Virus record (IMG/VR): IMGVR_UViG_3300032288_001687
Location: 1-31,522 of that record
DNA length: 31,522 nucleotides
Strand: one strand, 5' to 3'
Origin: a virus
Under the pieces are notes generated by a model, which saw only the letters and a program-made list of their open reading frames with translations, searched no databases and was not told the DNA's origin. Position numbers and translations under genes: made by a program. Shown here in pieces: positions 21,667 through 29,246 of the stretch (the stretch's first letter is position 1; every line of letters begins with the position of its first letter).

Positions 21667-21667
21667 T

Positions 21668-21985
21668 ATGGAAAAGCACAAATTATTTCAGTGGTGTCCG
21701 GTACAATGCAAAGTCGTGCCAGTCGAGGAAGTACAGGTCAGAGTACCAGCGGATATAGCTCATGGGTACATTCGCGACGAGATGCCACCAACCAAGAACC
21801 CGCTAAATCCCAGGGAAATATATACAAGCAAATCGAAGCTTCGGGCGGCATACAAGGCGGCCGGAGTCATCGAGGTCGGTGACGCTTATGATCGAGGCTA
21901 CTCTCCCGAAAAGCGGGAAGCAGAGCGCGAAAAGGCGTTGATCAATCGTATAAACCAACAAATAAGGGACAGATACAATGGATGA
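21668..21985 (+). CDS. Conserved small phage head-region protein, 105 aa
   Basis: It contains W-C-P-x-x-C near the N-terminus, then I-R-D-E-M-P-P-T-K-N-P-L-N-P-R-E-I-Y-T-S-K-S-K-L-R and V-I-E-V-G-D-A-Y-D. Similar small proteins are common next to portal and scaffold genes in podoviruses and related phages. The function is unknown to me. It overlaps the scaffold gene by 8 bases, which suggests a stoichiometric link or a role in prohead assembly. Confidence 0.7.
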   Translation: MEKHKLFQWCPVQCKVVPVEEVQVRVPADIAHGYIRDEMPPTKNPLNPREIYTSKSKLRAAYKAAGVIEVGDAYDRGYSPEKREAEREKALINRINQQIRDRYNG

Positions 21986-23051
21986 GAACACAGTCGAAAC
22001 GGAATCCAATGGGCACGAGTCAACGCTTAACATTCGCGGAGCGCTAGAAAAGAGCTTCGATATGGGCGACGAATTGCAGGCGCAAAAGGCCGACACTTCA
22101 GTCGAGCCGACTAGGGCAACGGTCGAGCGGGAAATCGAGACAGAATCGCAACAAACGGAAGCGCAGGCCGGCGAGGAAATCGCAAACGTACCCAGGGCGG
22201 TTGCTCCTCCTCGCGACATGAATAAGGCGGAGCGGGAGGCGTTCCTTAACCCTACGGCGGAAAATGCGCACGTTCTCCAGGCGTACTTAAGTCGACGGGC
22301 GTTTGAAACTCAGGCGGAATACGACCGCAAACGAGCCGAGGTCGACCGGATGCGAGCCGAGACGGAAGGCGTGCATAAGGTGTATCAAAAACACGAGAAG
22401 GAATACCAAGAGCTTGGATTGACGCCAGAAAAGCTTACCGAGCGATCTATTGAGTGGGATCTTGCGATGAAAGACAACCCGATACAGACCGCTCTTGAGT
22501 GGCTCGACGGGTACGGATTGAGAATCGATGACCTGTATGCGGCAAGCCAAGGGCAGCTCGAGGGATACTATCCTCCGGAACCGGAGACGCCGCAATACCT
22601 AACACGGGAGGAGGCCGAAAGGGTAGCGGAATCAAAAATCCAGGCGATGATAAACGAGCAGCAACAAAATTATGTTGCGCAGCAGAATCTCGCTACCGTA
22701 CAGTCATTCATGCAGAGCAAACCCCTTTTCACTGCGACCGACGCACAAACGGCGGCGCAACTAGAGGAGAAGATGGCTCCGATAGTGTCGGCTTTGACAC
22801 AACAGCAGGCGGGCTCCCCTCAAGAGATTCTTGAGACAGCCTACAACTACGTTGTCAAAGGCGATCCGGTGTTCAGCAGCTTGGCGGGGAAACTCGAGGC
22901 GGCCACACAAATAAAAACGCAGACTCAGACAGTAAAAAAGGCGAAGGCCGCATCTAGAGCCGTATCGGGCAGCGTAGGCAGTGGCTCTCCTCGATTAGGC
23001 ATACGGGATCTTCGCGAAAACTTACGTAGACGCCTCAACGGGCTCGACTAA
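21978..23051 (+). CDS. Capsid scaffolding protein
   Basis: A 357-aa highly charged, Glu/Gln/Ala-rich protein, mostly predicted helix, immediately before the major capsid gene. The basic C-terminus (L-R-E-N-L-R-R-R-L-N-G) is typical of scaffold tips that touch the coat. The N-terminal about 75 residues look disordered and acidic. It would direct prohead assembly and leave before DNA fills the head. The identification rests on position and composition rather than a sequence motif. Confidence 0.75.
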   Translation: MDENTVETESNGHESTLNIRGALEKSFDMGDELQAQKADTSVEPTRATVEREIETESQQTEAQAGEEIANVPRAVAPPRDMNKAEREAFLNPTAENAHVLQAYLSRRAFETQAEYDRKRAEVDRMRAETEGVHKVYQKHEKEYQELGLTPEKLTERSIEWDLAMKDNPIQTALEWLDGYGLRIDDLYAASQGQLEGYYPPEPETPQYLTREEAERVAESKIQAMINEQQQNYVAQQNLATVQSFMQSKPLFTATDAQTAAQLEEKMAPIVSALTQQQAGSPQEILETAYNYVVKGDPVFSSLAGKLEAATQIKTQTQTVKKAKAASRAVSGSVGSGSPRLGIRDLRENLRRRLNGLD

Positions 23052-23064
23052 AAAGGATTAAAAA

Positions 23065-24021
23065 ATGGCAACTTTAGAGGAAGCAATCGTCACAACCTTG
23101 TTCGATCAGTCGGACGAGATTGCGGACGAGATTACACATCACAACCCCGTCCTGAAGTATATGGACGACGAGGGCAACGTTCGACGCTTCACCGGCGGAT
23201 ATGAGTTACGCAAGCCAGTCATGTATAATGATGATGCGCAAGGCGGATTCTATAGCGGGTACTCGAGCTTCAACTTGAATGCAATCGACGACATGACTGC
23301 TTTTCGCTTTGCGATTAAGCAGTGTTATGAGCCGATGGCAATCAGCGGTTTTGAGCGTCGCTCCAACCGCGACGAGGCGCAGCTCCTTGACGTAGTAGAA
23401 AACAAAATCAAGGCTTCGATCTCGCGATTGAAGAATACAGTATCGACGTCACTCCGTGGCGATGGCACTGGGTTTGGCGGTCTTGAGTTCGACGGCTTGA
23501 AGAAGGCGGTATCGACCTCTCCATCCTCCGGAACCTACGGCGGAATTGATCGTGCTGCAAACCTTTGGGCGCGAAACGTAGCGGTAAACACAACTCTTTC
23601 GTCAACAAACGTTCAGGAGACTATCTCGGATACCATTTCCCAGGTAACTCGGGGCGATGAGATGCCGAAGCTTGGTATTTGCGGTCGTACAGCGTGGAAG
23701 TTCCTCCACAGCTCGTTGACAGCAATCCAGCGTATTCAGGCTCCGACGAAAAAGGGCGAGGCGGGCTTTCGCGTTCTTAACTACGACGGCGCCGATTTCA
23801 TCTTCGATGGTGGATACGGCTCGGCAGAGTTGGAGACAAACTCGATCCGACTTCTCAACTTGAAATATTGGACTTTCGACATGCGTCGCGGGGCCGATTT
23901 CAAACCGTTGCAGAACGAGATGGCTCGACCAGTTGACCAGGATGCTTTCTTCACTGTTATCCTTTGCGAAGGAAACTTGTGTTGCTCGGCTCCTGCGCTT
24001 CAGGCGGTTATTTACGCTTAA
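23065..24021 (+). CDS. Major capsid protein
   Basis: A 318-aa protein in the standard position after the scaffold. Its pattern fits HK97-fold coat proteins of podoviruses: an N-terminal arm with D-E-I-A-D-E-I-T-H-H-N-P, G-G-Y-E-L-R-K-P-V with Y-S-G-Y-S-S-F (E-loop region), A-I-S-G-F-E-R-R-S-N-R-D-E-A-Q-L-L-D-V-V-E (spine helix start), G-L-x-G-x-x-like middle and a terminal beta region with Y-W-T-F-D-M. AAGGA lies upstream. The identification is from order and fold-level similarity. Confidence 0.88.
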   Translation: MATLEEAIVTTLFDQSDEIADEITHHNPVLKYMDDEGNVRRFTGGYELRKPVMYNDDAQGGFYSGYSSFNLNAIDDMTAFRFAIKQCYEPMAISGFERRSNRDEAQLLDVVENKIKASISRLKNTVSTSLRGDGTGFGGLEFDGLKKAVSTSPSSGTYGGIDRAANLWARNVAVNTTLSSTNVQETISDTISQVTRGDEMPKLGICGRTAWKFLHSSLTAIQRIQAPTKKGEAGFRVLNYDGADFIFDGGYGSAELETNSIRLLNLKYWTFDMRRGADFKPLQNEMARPVDQDAFFTVILCEGNLCCSAPALQAVIYA

Positions 24022-24039
24022 TCATAGGAGGAACGAGAA

Positions 24040-24525
24040 ATGTCACAGGTAGGATCTTTTGGTGTAAATTACACGCGAACCTTCACAATCGCTGAATATC
24101 CACATCTCCCCGCAAAGGTGGGAGACGTTGGAAGTTCACCGGTTGGCGAGTTTGTATTTGTTCAGGCCGATGGCGCAATCGATCAGTATGGTTGGGTTAA
24201 AATTGATCAAGGGCAGGCCGATATGATTACGACAACCAACGCAGGGTCGAACAACTTGTTGGTAGGTGTTGCACAAGTAGCAGCAGCAAACGACGAGTAC
24301 CTTTGGGTGTGGGTCGGAGGCTTGAATGGCGGCGGCCAAGGCAGTGGGATCAAGGGCAAAGTAGCAGCGGGGTACGTTGCGAAAGCAAATCTTTTTACCA
24401 CTGCAACCGATGGAGTCGCGGACGATTCAACTACAACGAGGATTGCTTACGTTGTGGGCGTTACAGGCACGACACCGGCAGCGGCTGTTGAGCTTATCTC
24501 AACTGCTCACATGAAGGTAAACTAA
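24040..24525 (+). CDS. Head decoration-like protein, 161 aa
   Basis: A Gly/Ala/Thr-rich beta protein with V-G-V-A-Q-V-A-A, Y-L-W-V-W-V-G-G and a C-terminal A-T-D-G-V-A-D-D-S-T-T-T segment, features seen in small capsid decoration proteins. AGGAGG precedes the ATG. It is followed directly by a strong terminator, so it should be made at levels like the coat protein. The decoration role is inferred. Confidence 0.7.
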   Translation: MSQVGSFGVNYTRTFTIAEYPHLPAKVGDVGSSPVGEFVFVQADGAIDQYGWVKIDQGQADMITTTNAGSNNLLVGVAQVAAANDEYLWVWVGGLNGGGQGSGIKGKVAAGYVAKANLFTTATDGVADDSTTTRIAYVVGVTGTTPAAAVELISTAHMKVN

Positions 24526-24532
24526 GGGAAAC

Positions 24533-24560
24533 GGGGAGGGGAAACCCTCCCCACATTTTT
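24533..24560 (+). terminator. Rho-independent terminator after the capsid genes
   Basis: GGGGAGGG (24533-24540), a GAAA tetraloop (24541-24544) and CCCTCCCC (24545-24552), then ACA and five T (24556-24560). A perfect GC-rich 8-base stem with a stable loop. It lies between the decoration gene and the connector genes, and probably lowers expression of the latter relative to coat. Confidence 0.9.
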
Positions 24561-24571
24561 AAGGATATACA

Positions 24572-24973
24572 ATGGCGCTCGATTCAAATCTTATTGGTCT
24601 CGGAGTTCCCGCAAAGGTAGCGGAGCAGATAGCAACTTTTACAATTTCAGCGGCTCCGACACTGGCGACCGCCAGCGGCTTAACAGCGACGGGATCTACG
24701 ATTGCGAACGCTTTGCAGCTTACATCGTTTTCGTCTTCAATCGCATCGACGCCAGCGGGATCGGGCGTGAAACTTCCTGATTGTCCGGTCGGCTTTCCGA
24801 TCTTTATTTCAAACGCCGATGCGGTGGAAACACTCGAAGTATATCCCCTCAACAGTTCGAGCCAAATTACAGGAATCGCACCAGGCGGAGCGGGTACAGC
24901 GGTTACGTTAGCAGCTCCAGGATTGGGCGTTTTTTTCCGAGTATCGGCGACTGAATACGTTCAATATGCATAG
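24572..24973 (+). CDS. Conserved small structural protein, 133 aa
   Basis: A Ser/Ala/Gly-rich protein starting M-A-L-D-S-N-L-I-G-L-G, with a G-F-P-I-F-I-S-N-A-D-A-V-E-T-L-E-V-Y-P segment and a beta-rich C-terminus G-V-F-F-R-V-S-A-T-E-Y. AAGGA lies 7 bases before the ATG. First gene beyond the terminator. Probably a virion protein; the function is unknown. Confidence 0.65.
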   Translation: MALDSNLIGLGVPAKVAEQIATFTISAAPTLATASGLTATGSTIANALQLTSFSSSIASTPAGSGVKLPDCPVGFPIFISNADAVETLEVYPLNSSSQITGIAPGGAGTAVTLAAPGLGVFFRVSATEYVQYA

Positions 24974-24980
24974 GTGATTT

Positions 24981-25301
24981 ATGCCAATAACAGCGGGGCT
25001 ACTTGACGGCGTCAATCCGACGATTCAAACGGCGACCAGCACGTTGGTGCTTGCGGCTCAGAAGGATCGTCGATTCTTAATGATTCAAAACAACAGCGGT
25101 GCACCAATCGCTATCAGTTTTAGAGGCATTAACATTACAAGTTTGACTCCATCCGCAACGAATCCTGTTTTCGTATTGAGCAACACTCCAGGGATCAACG
25201 TTTGGATGAGTGGTTCCGAGGTAGTTCCCTCGGGAGCGATTACAGTCTACCAAACATCGGGCGGACCAATCAGTTCGATCAGTTGTTTTCAAATGATATA
25301 A
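24981..25301 (+). CDS. Small structural protein, 106 aa
   Basis: A beta-rich protein with a Q-K-D-R-R-F-L-M-I-Q-N-N-S-G-A-P-I-A-I-S-F strand pair, typical of small phage virion proteins containing a R-x-x-L-x-I-x-N pattern. AGGTG precedes the ATG at 24981. It probably works together with the preceding 133-aa protein. The function is unassigned. Confidence 0.6.
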   Translation: MPITAGLLDGVNPTIQTATSTLVLAAQKDRRFLMIQNNSGAPIAISFRGINITSLTPSATNPVFVLSNTPGINVWMSGSEVVPSGAITVYQTSGGPISSISCFQMI

Positions 25302-25350
25302 ATCGTGTATTGTAACCATGGGCAATAACGCCCGTTTACGGTGAGGATAC

Positions 25351-26043
25351 ATGACAAACTTCGACTGGCAGCAAGTTCAGCAGCAGATGAGCGGCTATAA
25401 TCAGCCCCAGAAGCGATACCGTGGCGCCAACGTAAAGTTCTTTTACGCATACAACCAAAACGTGCAAAAGACTTACGACGCAGGCCGACCGATTTTTGAC
25501 GAGGTCGAATCGATATCGATACAGTGGCCAGGAATGGACGAAACCGTGAGGGCGGTTGAGCCTCGCGACGTGCAGGAGTACCCAGAGGAATACGCTCGTT
25601 TTAAGGCCGGTTCGGAACCCGTTCAGGCTGGCACGCCGTTGATGGAGTGGTCGTTGCTACCAGGTACGGCGATGCGAGAGCTTCAGCACATGGGCTTTCG
25701 GACAGTTGAGCAGTTAGCCGAGGCGAACGACGATATCAAACGACGAATCGGTCCGTTGTCTCAGTTCATAAAAAAAGCAAAAGAATGGATCGAAGCGGCA
25801 AACGCTCCTCAGAACGAGATAGTCAGCTTGCGTGAACAGTTGGAGCGAGAGCGAAAACGCACTGAAAAGCTCGAGCGGGACTTGGCGATGTTGATTCAAC
25901 GAGTGAATGCGACAGAGGGTAATTCAATGGGCAACACGTTTTATGTTGCGCAGGGAATGGGAATTGCGGCAGAACAATATGAGGACCAGGACGTTACCTT
26001 ACCAGCGCCTCCAAAAACACGAAAACGGCAATCAACGGATTAA
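25351..26043 (+). CDS. Phage protein with helix-hairpin-like segment and coiled coil, 230 aa
   Basis: The N-terminus (about 20-105) is a mixed alpha/beta domain with P-G-M-D-E-T-V-R. A segment at about 108-135, T-A-M-R-E-L-Q-H-M-G-F-R-T-V-E-Q-L-A-E-A, looks like a helix-hairpin-helix of the RuvA type, and residues about 150-190 form a coiled coil rich in Glu and Arg. GAGG lies 5 bases before the ATG. Proteins of this build are found in the connector region of several podoviruses. A DNA or nucleoprotein contact is possible. It is not a recognised named family. Confidence 0.6.
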   Translation: MTNFDWQQVQQQMSGYNQPQKRYRGANVKFFYAYNQNVQKTYDAGRPIFDEVESISIQWPGMDETVRAVEPRDVQEYPEEYARFKAGSEPVQAGTPLMEWSLLPGTAMRELQHMGFRTVEQLAEANDDIKRRIGPLSQFIKKAKEWIEAANAPQNEIVSLREQLERERKRTEKLERDLAMLIQRVNATEGNSMGNTFYVAQGMGIAAEQYEDQDVTLPAPPKTRKRQSTD

Positions 26044-26046
26044 ATA

Positions 26047-26910
26047 ATGAGCCTCATTTTTTACATTCAAAACGTGGCAAATGAGGCGGGTTATACCGTA
26101 GCACCAACAGCCGTCGGAAGCACCGACACGACAACGAAGCAGCTTTTGACGATAGCAAATCGCGTCAATCGCGAAATGGCCGAGCAGTATCCGTGGCCAT
26201 TGTTGTATGCGTCCAGCTCAATAACCCTTGTTGCGGGGCAGGCGAGTTATAGTCTCCCGACGGCTTTCTCTTATTATCATTACGAAACGTTTTGGAATCA
26301 GTCGACACGGTGGCGTGTACTTGGTCCGATTACTGAGCAGGAATACGCAGAGATCCAAGGGTACGGACTAAACACGACCGTATATCAAAAGTTCCAAATT
26401 CGAGGGATCTCAAACACGCAGCTTTTGATATCTCCAACGCCAACGTCGGCAAACGCCGGTCAGATCATCATCTTCGAGTACATGATGGATCGTTGCGCTC
26501 GGCCAAGGACATGGGCAACGGGCGTTATTTACACAGCCGACAGCTATACTTTTTACAACGGCAACTACTACGTCACGACAGGCGGTGGAACGACCGGCGC
26601 AACTCCTCCAACGCATACCAGCGGCACCGTGAGCGATGGCGGCGTGTCGTGGACGTATTACGATGGCGCCTACAACGATTTCCTCGCCGATACGGACGTT
26701 ACCCTATTCAATCCCAAAACGCTTGAATTGGGGATGATGGAACGTTTCGCAGAGATTCACGGGCTTACAACGATTCAACCGCGATACGCTTTACAACTTA
26801 ATGAGGATTTCAGCCGTCAAAATCCTGGAAAGAATCTTTGGGCCGGAGGTCCGGAGCAAACCATTCTTTTCGCTCGAAGCGGCGTGGCTATCTTTGGAAC
26901 ATGGATTTAG
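26047..26910 (+). CDS. Head-to-tail adaptor (gp4/gp11-like) with an inserted domain
   Basis: A 287-aa protein. The frame of the protein resembles podovirus adaptors: L-L-T-I-A-N-R-V-N-R-E-M-A-E-Q-Y-P-W-P at the N-terminus, L-V-A-G-Q-A-S-Y-S-L-P, then L-L-I-S-P-T-P and a C-terminal helix part with L-E-L-G-M-M-E-R-F. Between about W156 and Y206 there is an insert with W-A-T-G-V-I-Y, Y-Y-V-T-T-G-G-G-T-T-G-A-T-P-P-T-H-T and D-G-G-V-S-W-T-Y, resembling small carbohydrate-binding-like modules of phage fibres. It would form a dodecameric ring under the portal. The adaptor call is from position plus pattern. Confidence 0.78.
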   Translation: MSLIFYIQNVANEAGYTVAPTAVGSTDTTTKQLLTIANRVNREMAEQYPWPLLYASSSITLVAGQASYSLPTAFSYYHYETFWNQSTRWRVLGPITEQEYAEIQGYGLNTTVYQKFQIRGISNTQLLISPTPTSANAGQIIIFEYMMDRCARPRTWATGVIYTADSYTFYNGNYYVTTGGGTTGATPPTHTSGTVSDGGVSWTYYDGAYNDFLADTDVTLFNPKTLELGMMERFAEIHGLTTIQPRYALQLNEDFSRQNPGKNLWAGGPEQTILFARSGVAIFGTWI

Positions 26911-26913
26911 AAC

Positions 26914-28509
26914 ATGGCAAGCTATCAAGAGAAACTCGCACGATATCAGGAGCTCCGACGACAGGGATACAGCGGACCTCAAGCGGCGGAAATGGCGTTC
27001 GGTCCAGGTGGACTACAGGCGATGCAGCAGGAGCAGGCAAAAGAGTCGGCTCGAGCACGTCAGGCCGGTCAGCTCGGGCAAGTGGCAGGAACAGTGGGCG
27101 GGGCTTATGTTGGCAGAGAAGCTTATGGGGCTTTATTTCCAGGCAAGGAGGCCGCAGACGTTGCGAAACCGGTTGCGGATGCCACCAGTGGGGCCGGAGC
27201 CGTTAGCGGCACAGCGGGCGGCGGAGCGCCTTTAGGCGGGGCATTACAACAGGCGATGACAGTCCCACAGGGAAATGTAATTCCACAGGGCGGGTCGATT
27301 CCAAGCGGCTATGAGGCCGTTGGGTCAGCTCCAAACGGCGGCACAATCGTTGCTCCGAAGGGAGCCGTTCAGAGCCTTCCTCCAACCGCTCAAACCGATC
27401 CAGGTTTTCTTGCCGGTGTAGACTGGGCCAAAGTGGGGCAGGGAGCAGCAGGAGCGGCGCAGCTCTACAGCGCATACAAAGCGGCGCAGAATAAAGATTA
27501 CGCCGGAGCGGGCATTTACGGAACCGCCGGAGCAGCCAACCTTGCGGCGGCAACGGGCGCTATGTCTACCGGCACGGGCACACTAGGTGCAACGGTAGTG
27601 CCAGGCGCAAATCTCTTGGCCGGTGGATATGGTGCTTATCAAACCGCCGAAATGACGGGGAACATGGCAGCGGGGAAACAACGAGATATTGCTGCATCCG
27701 TTGGTGGTTTAAGCGCCGGAGCGGGGCTCGGTGGAGCAGCGGCGGGCGCAATATATGGGTCAGCAGCCGGTCCGGTAGGTATGGCAATCGGTGCAGCCGT
27801 GGGGCTGGCTGCCGGATATTTGGGGAGCAAATTCGGTAGCTCAAAGAACAAGGCACAGGCGACTCGCGACGCGATCCGTAAGGGATTGAAAGAGAATAAA
27901 ATCCTCGACGACAACTACATGGGAACCCTTGCCGACGGCAGCACGTACGATTTTGGCAAGGACGGATCGACCTTAAAGTGGAAGGAAATTGACAAGATTG
28001 CGGCGGCTAATCCAGAGGCATGGAAAGAGGCGGTCGAGCTTTCCGACGCACTGGTGGCCGGTTACAATTTCGTCGGCCAAAACAACAGCAATATCTCAAT
28101 CATGTATGCCAAAGGCGCTATTTCAAACGCCAACAATGATCCAGCCGTTGCAGCGGCTAACATGAAGCATTTCGCTCGGCAGCAGGGTTTCACATACGAT
28201 CAGATCAAAGAAAAACTTGACGTCGCAAAAAGCGAAAATCGAATCAATGACAGCCAGTACAACTACTATCTCGGAGGCGCTCGAAAGTTGTTTGATGGCG
28301 CACCGGCAGGCGCTCCAGGCGCTCCTACAGCACCAGGAACAACGGCAGCCAAAACAGCACGAGCGGCAAAGGGTGAAGTGGCTCGGCAATCGGCGGGCTT
28401 GTATCGAGATGACAAGGGGAAACTTGTTCGGGGTCAGTCGATGAGACAGGCGCTTGAGCGGGCATACAAACAACCAGGTAAAAAGGAAACAAAACGGAAA
28501 GAGGCATAA
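26914..28509 (+). CDS. Internal virion-like protein with glycine-zipper membrane segment
   Basis: A 531-aa protein. The first 45 residues contain a Y-x-E-L-R-R-Q-G-Y-S-G-P-Q-A-A-E helical motif. Residues about 50-310 are Gly/Ala-rich, and about 225-305 are a glycine zipper with apolar G-x-x-x-G repeats, a likely membrane-inserting region. The C-terminal third is charged helix and ends in a very basic tail. Such proteins are packed in the head and ejected to build the channel through the envelope. The start at 26914 follows a stop by 3 bases with only a weak ribosome binding site. The role is inferred. Confidence 0.65.
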   Translation: MASYQEKLARYQELRRQGYSGPQAAEMAFGPGGLQAMQQEQAKESARARQAGQLGQVAGTVGGAYVGREAYGALFPGKEAADVAKPVADATSGAGAVSGTAGGGAPLGGALQQAMTVPQGNVIPQGGSIPSGYEAVGSAPNGGTIVAPKGAVQSLPPTAQTDPGFLAGVDWAKVGQGAAGAAQLYSAYKAAQNKDYAGAGIYGTAGAANLAAATGAMSTGTGTLGATVVPGANLLAGGYGAYQTAEMTGNMAAGKQRDIAASVGGLSAGAGLGGAAAGAIYGSAAGPVGMAIGAAVGLAAGYLGSKFGSSKNKAQATRDAIRKGLKENKILDDNYMGTLADGSTYDFGKDGSTLKWKEIDKIAAANPEAWKEAVELSDALVAGYNFVGQNNSNISIMYAKGAISNANNDPAVAAANMKHFARQQGFTYDQIKEKLDVAKSENRINDSQYNYYLGGARKLFDGAPAGAPGAPTAPGTTAAKTARAAKGEVARQSAGLYRDDKGKLVRGQSMRQALERAYKQPGKKETKRKEA

Positions 28510-29243
28510 TGGCACGCAGAACAGCACTAGAGAGAAGACCAGGTCAAAGACCACAGGCACCGAGAGGCGGTCGTGGACGCGAAGAGATGGTGCGAGTAAG
28601 TCCAGGCGTATATCGTCGAGCCGATGGCGGACTGCAAAGAGCGCAAGAGCGGATGTCGGATCGAGGGATGCGACGTGGACCTCAACAGTTTGATCGCGGC
28701 GTGGGAGCGTTGGAAGATGCGATGCGAAAGGGGCCGGCTCGATGGCCTGAAGGTCAATCGCCTATGGGCGGCGGCAGAGCTTATGATGATCTGATGGAAT
28801 CAATCGGTCGTGGCAGCGGCGAGGCGTTCGCGGATCGAGTTAACATGACCCCGAACATTGAGGCTGGGGAAGCGCTCGGCTTTGCGGCCGGACAAGGTCA
28901 GCGATTCGAGGACATGTATCAGCCGAGTCGAAATCAAGGCGGGCGCTTTCGGCTTTCGCCAGGAGTATACGGCACTCGAGAGCAGGCCATGCGGCAATAT
29001 GAGCGAGAGATGGGTCCAGGTAATATCGGACAAGTAGCGGGTCGAATGGTTCAGTACCCGCAGCAAATGGCCGAAAACATGGGAAGACGAGTCGGCAACG
29101 TGGTTGAGTCCGACTATGATACTGCTCGCGAAATGGGCGAGGCCGTCGTCGACAACAACCTTTTCCGTGGAAATCCGTTACGACGACCTGAACGCTTAGG
29201 CGGCGCAGCGGTTGGCGGACTCCGTCGTAAACTTCGGTGGTAG
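28509..29243 (+). CDS. Arg/Gly-rich virion-type protein, 244 aa
   Basis: A strongly basic protein. The S-P-G-V-Y segment occurs at residues 31-35 and again at 150-154, each preceded by a V-R-V or F-R-L strand and followed by a Q-E-R/E-R-E-M helix, so an internal duplication is likely. AAAGAGG lies before the ATG, which overlaps the previous stop as TAATG. It is rich in Met and Arg and probably binds DNA or another virion protein. No family is recognised. Confidence 0.6.
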   Translation: MARRTALERRPGQRPQAPRGGRGREEMVRVSPGVYRRADGGLQRAQERMSDRGMRRGPQQFDRGVGALEDAMRKGPARWPEGQSPMGGGRAYDDLMESIGRGSGEAFADRVNMTPNIEAGEALGFAAGQGQRFEDMYQPSRNQGGRFRLSPGVYGTREQAMRQYEREMGPGNIGQVAGRMVQYPQQMAENMGRRVGNVVESDYDTAREMGEAVVDNNLFRGNPLRRPERLGGAAVGGLRRKLRW

Positions 29244-29246
29244 CAA

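Noticed and set aside
25302-25350. Possible promoter or terminator before the 230-aa gene
   Set aside because: GGGC-N6-GCCC is only a 4-base stem without a T-run, and the -35/-10-like pairs have a 19-base spacer; too weak to call.
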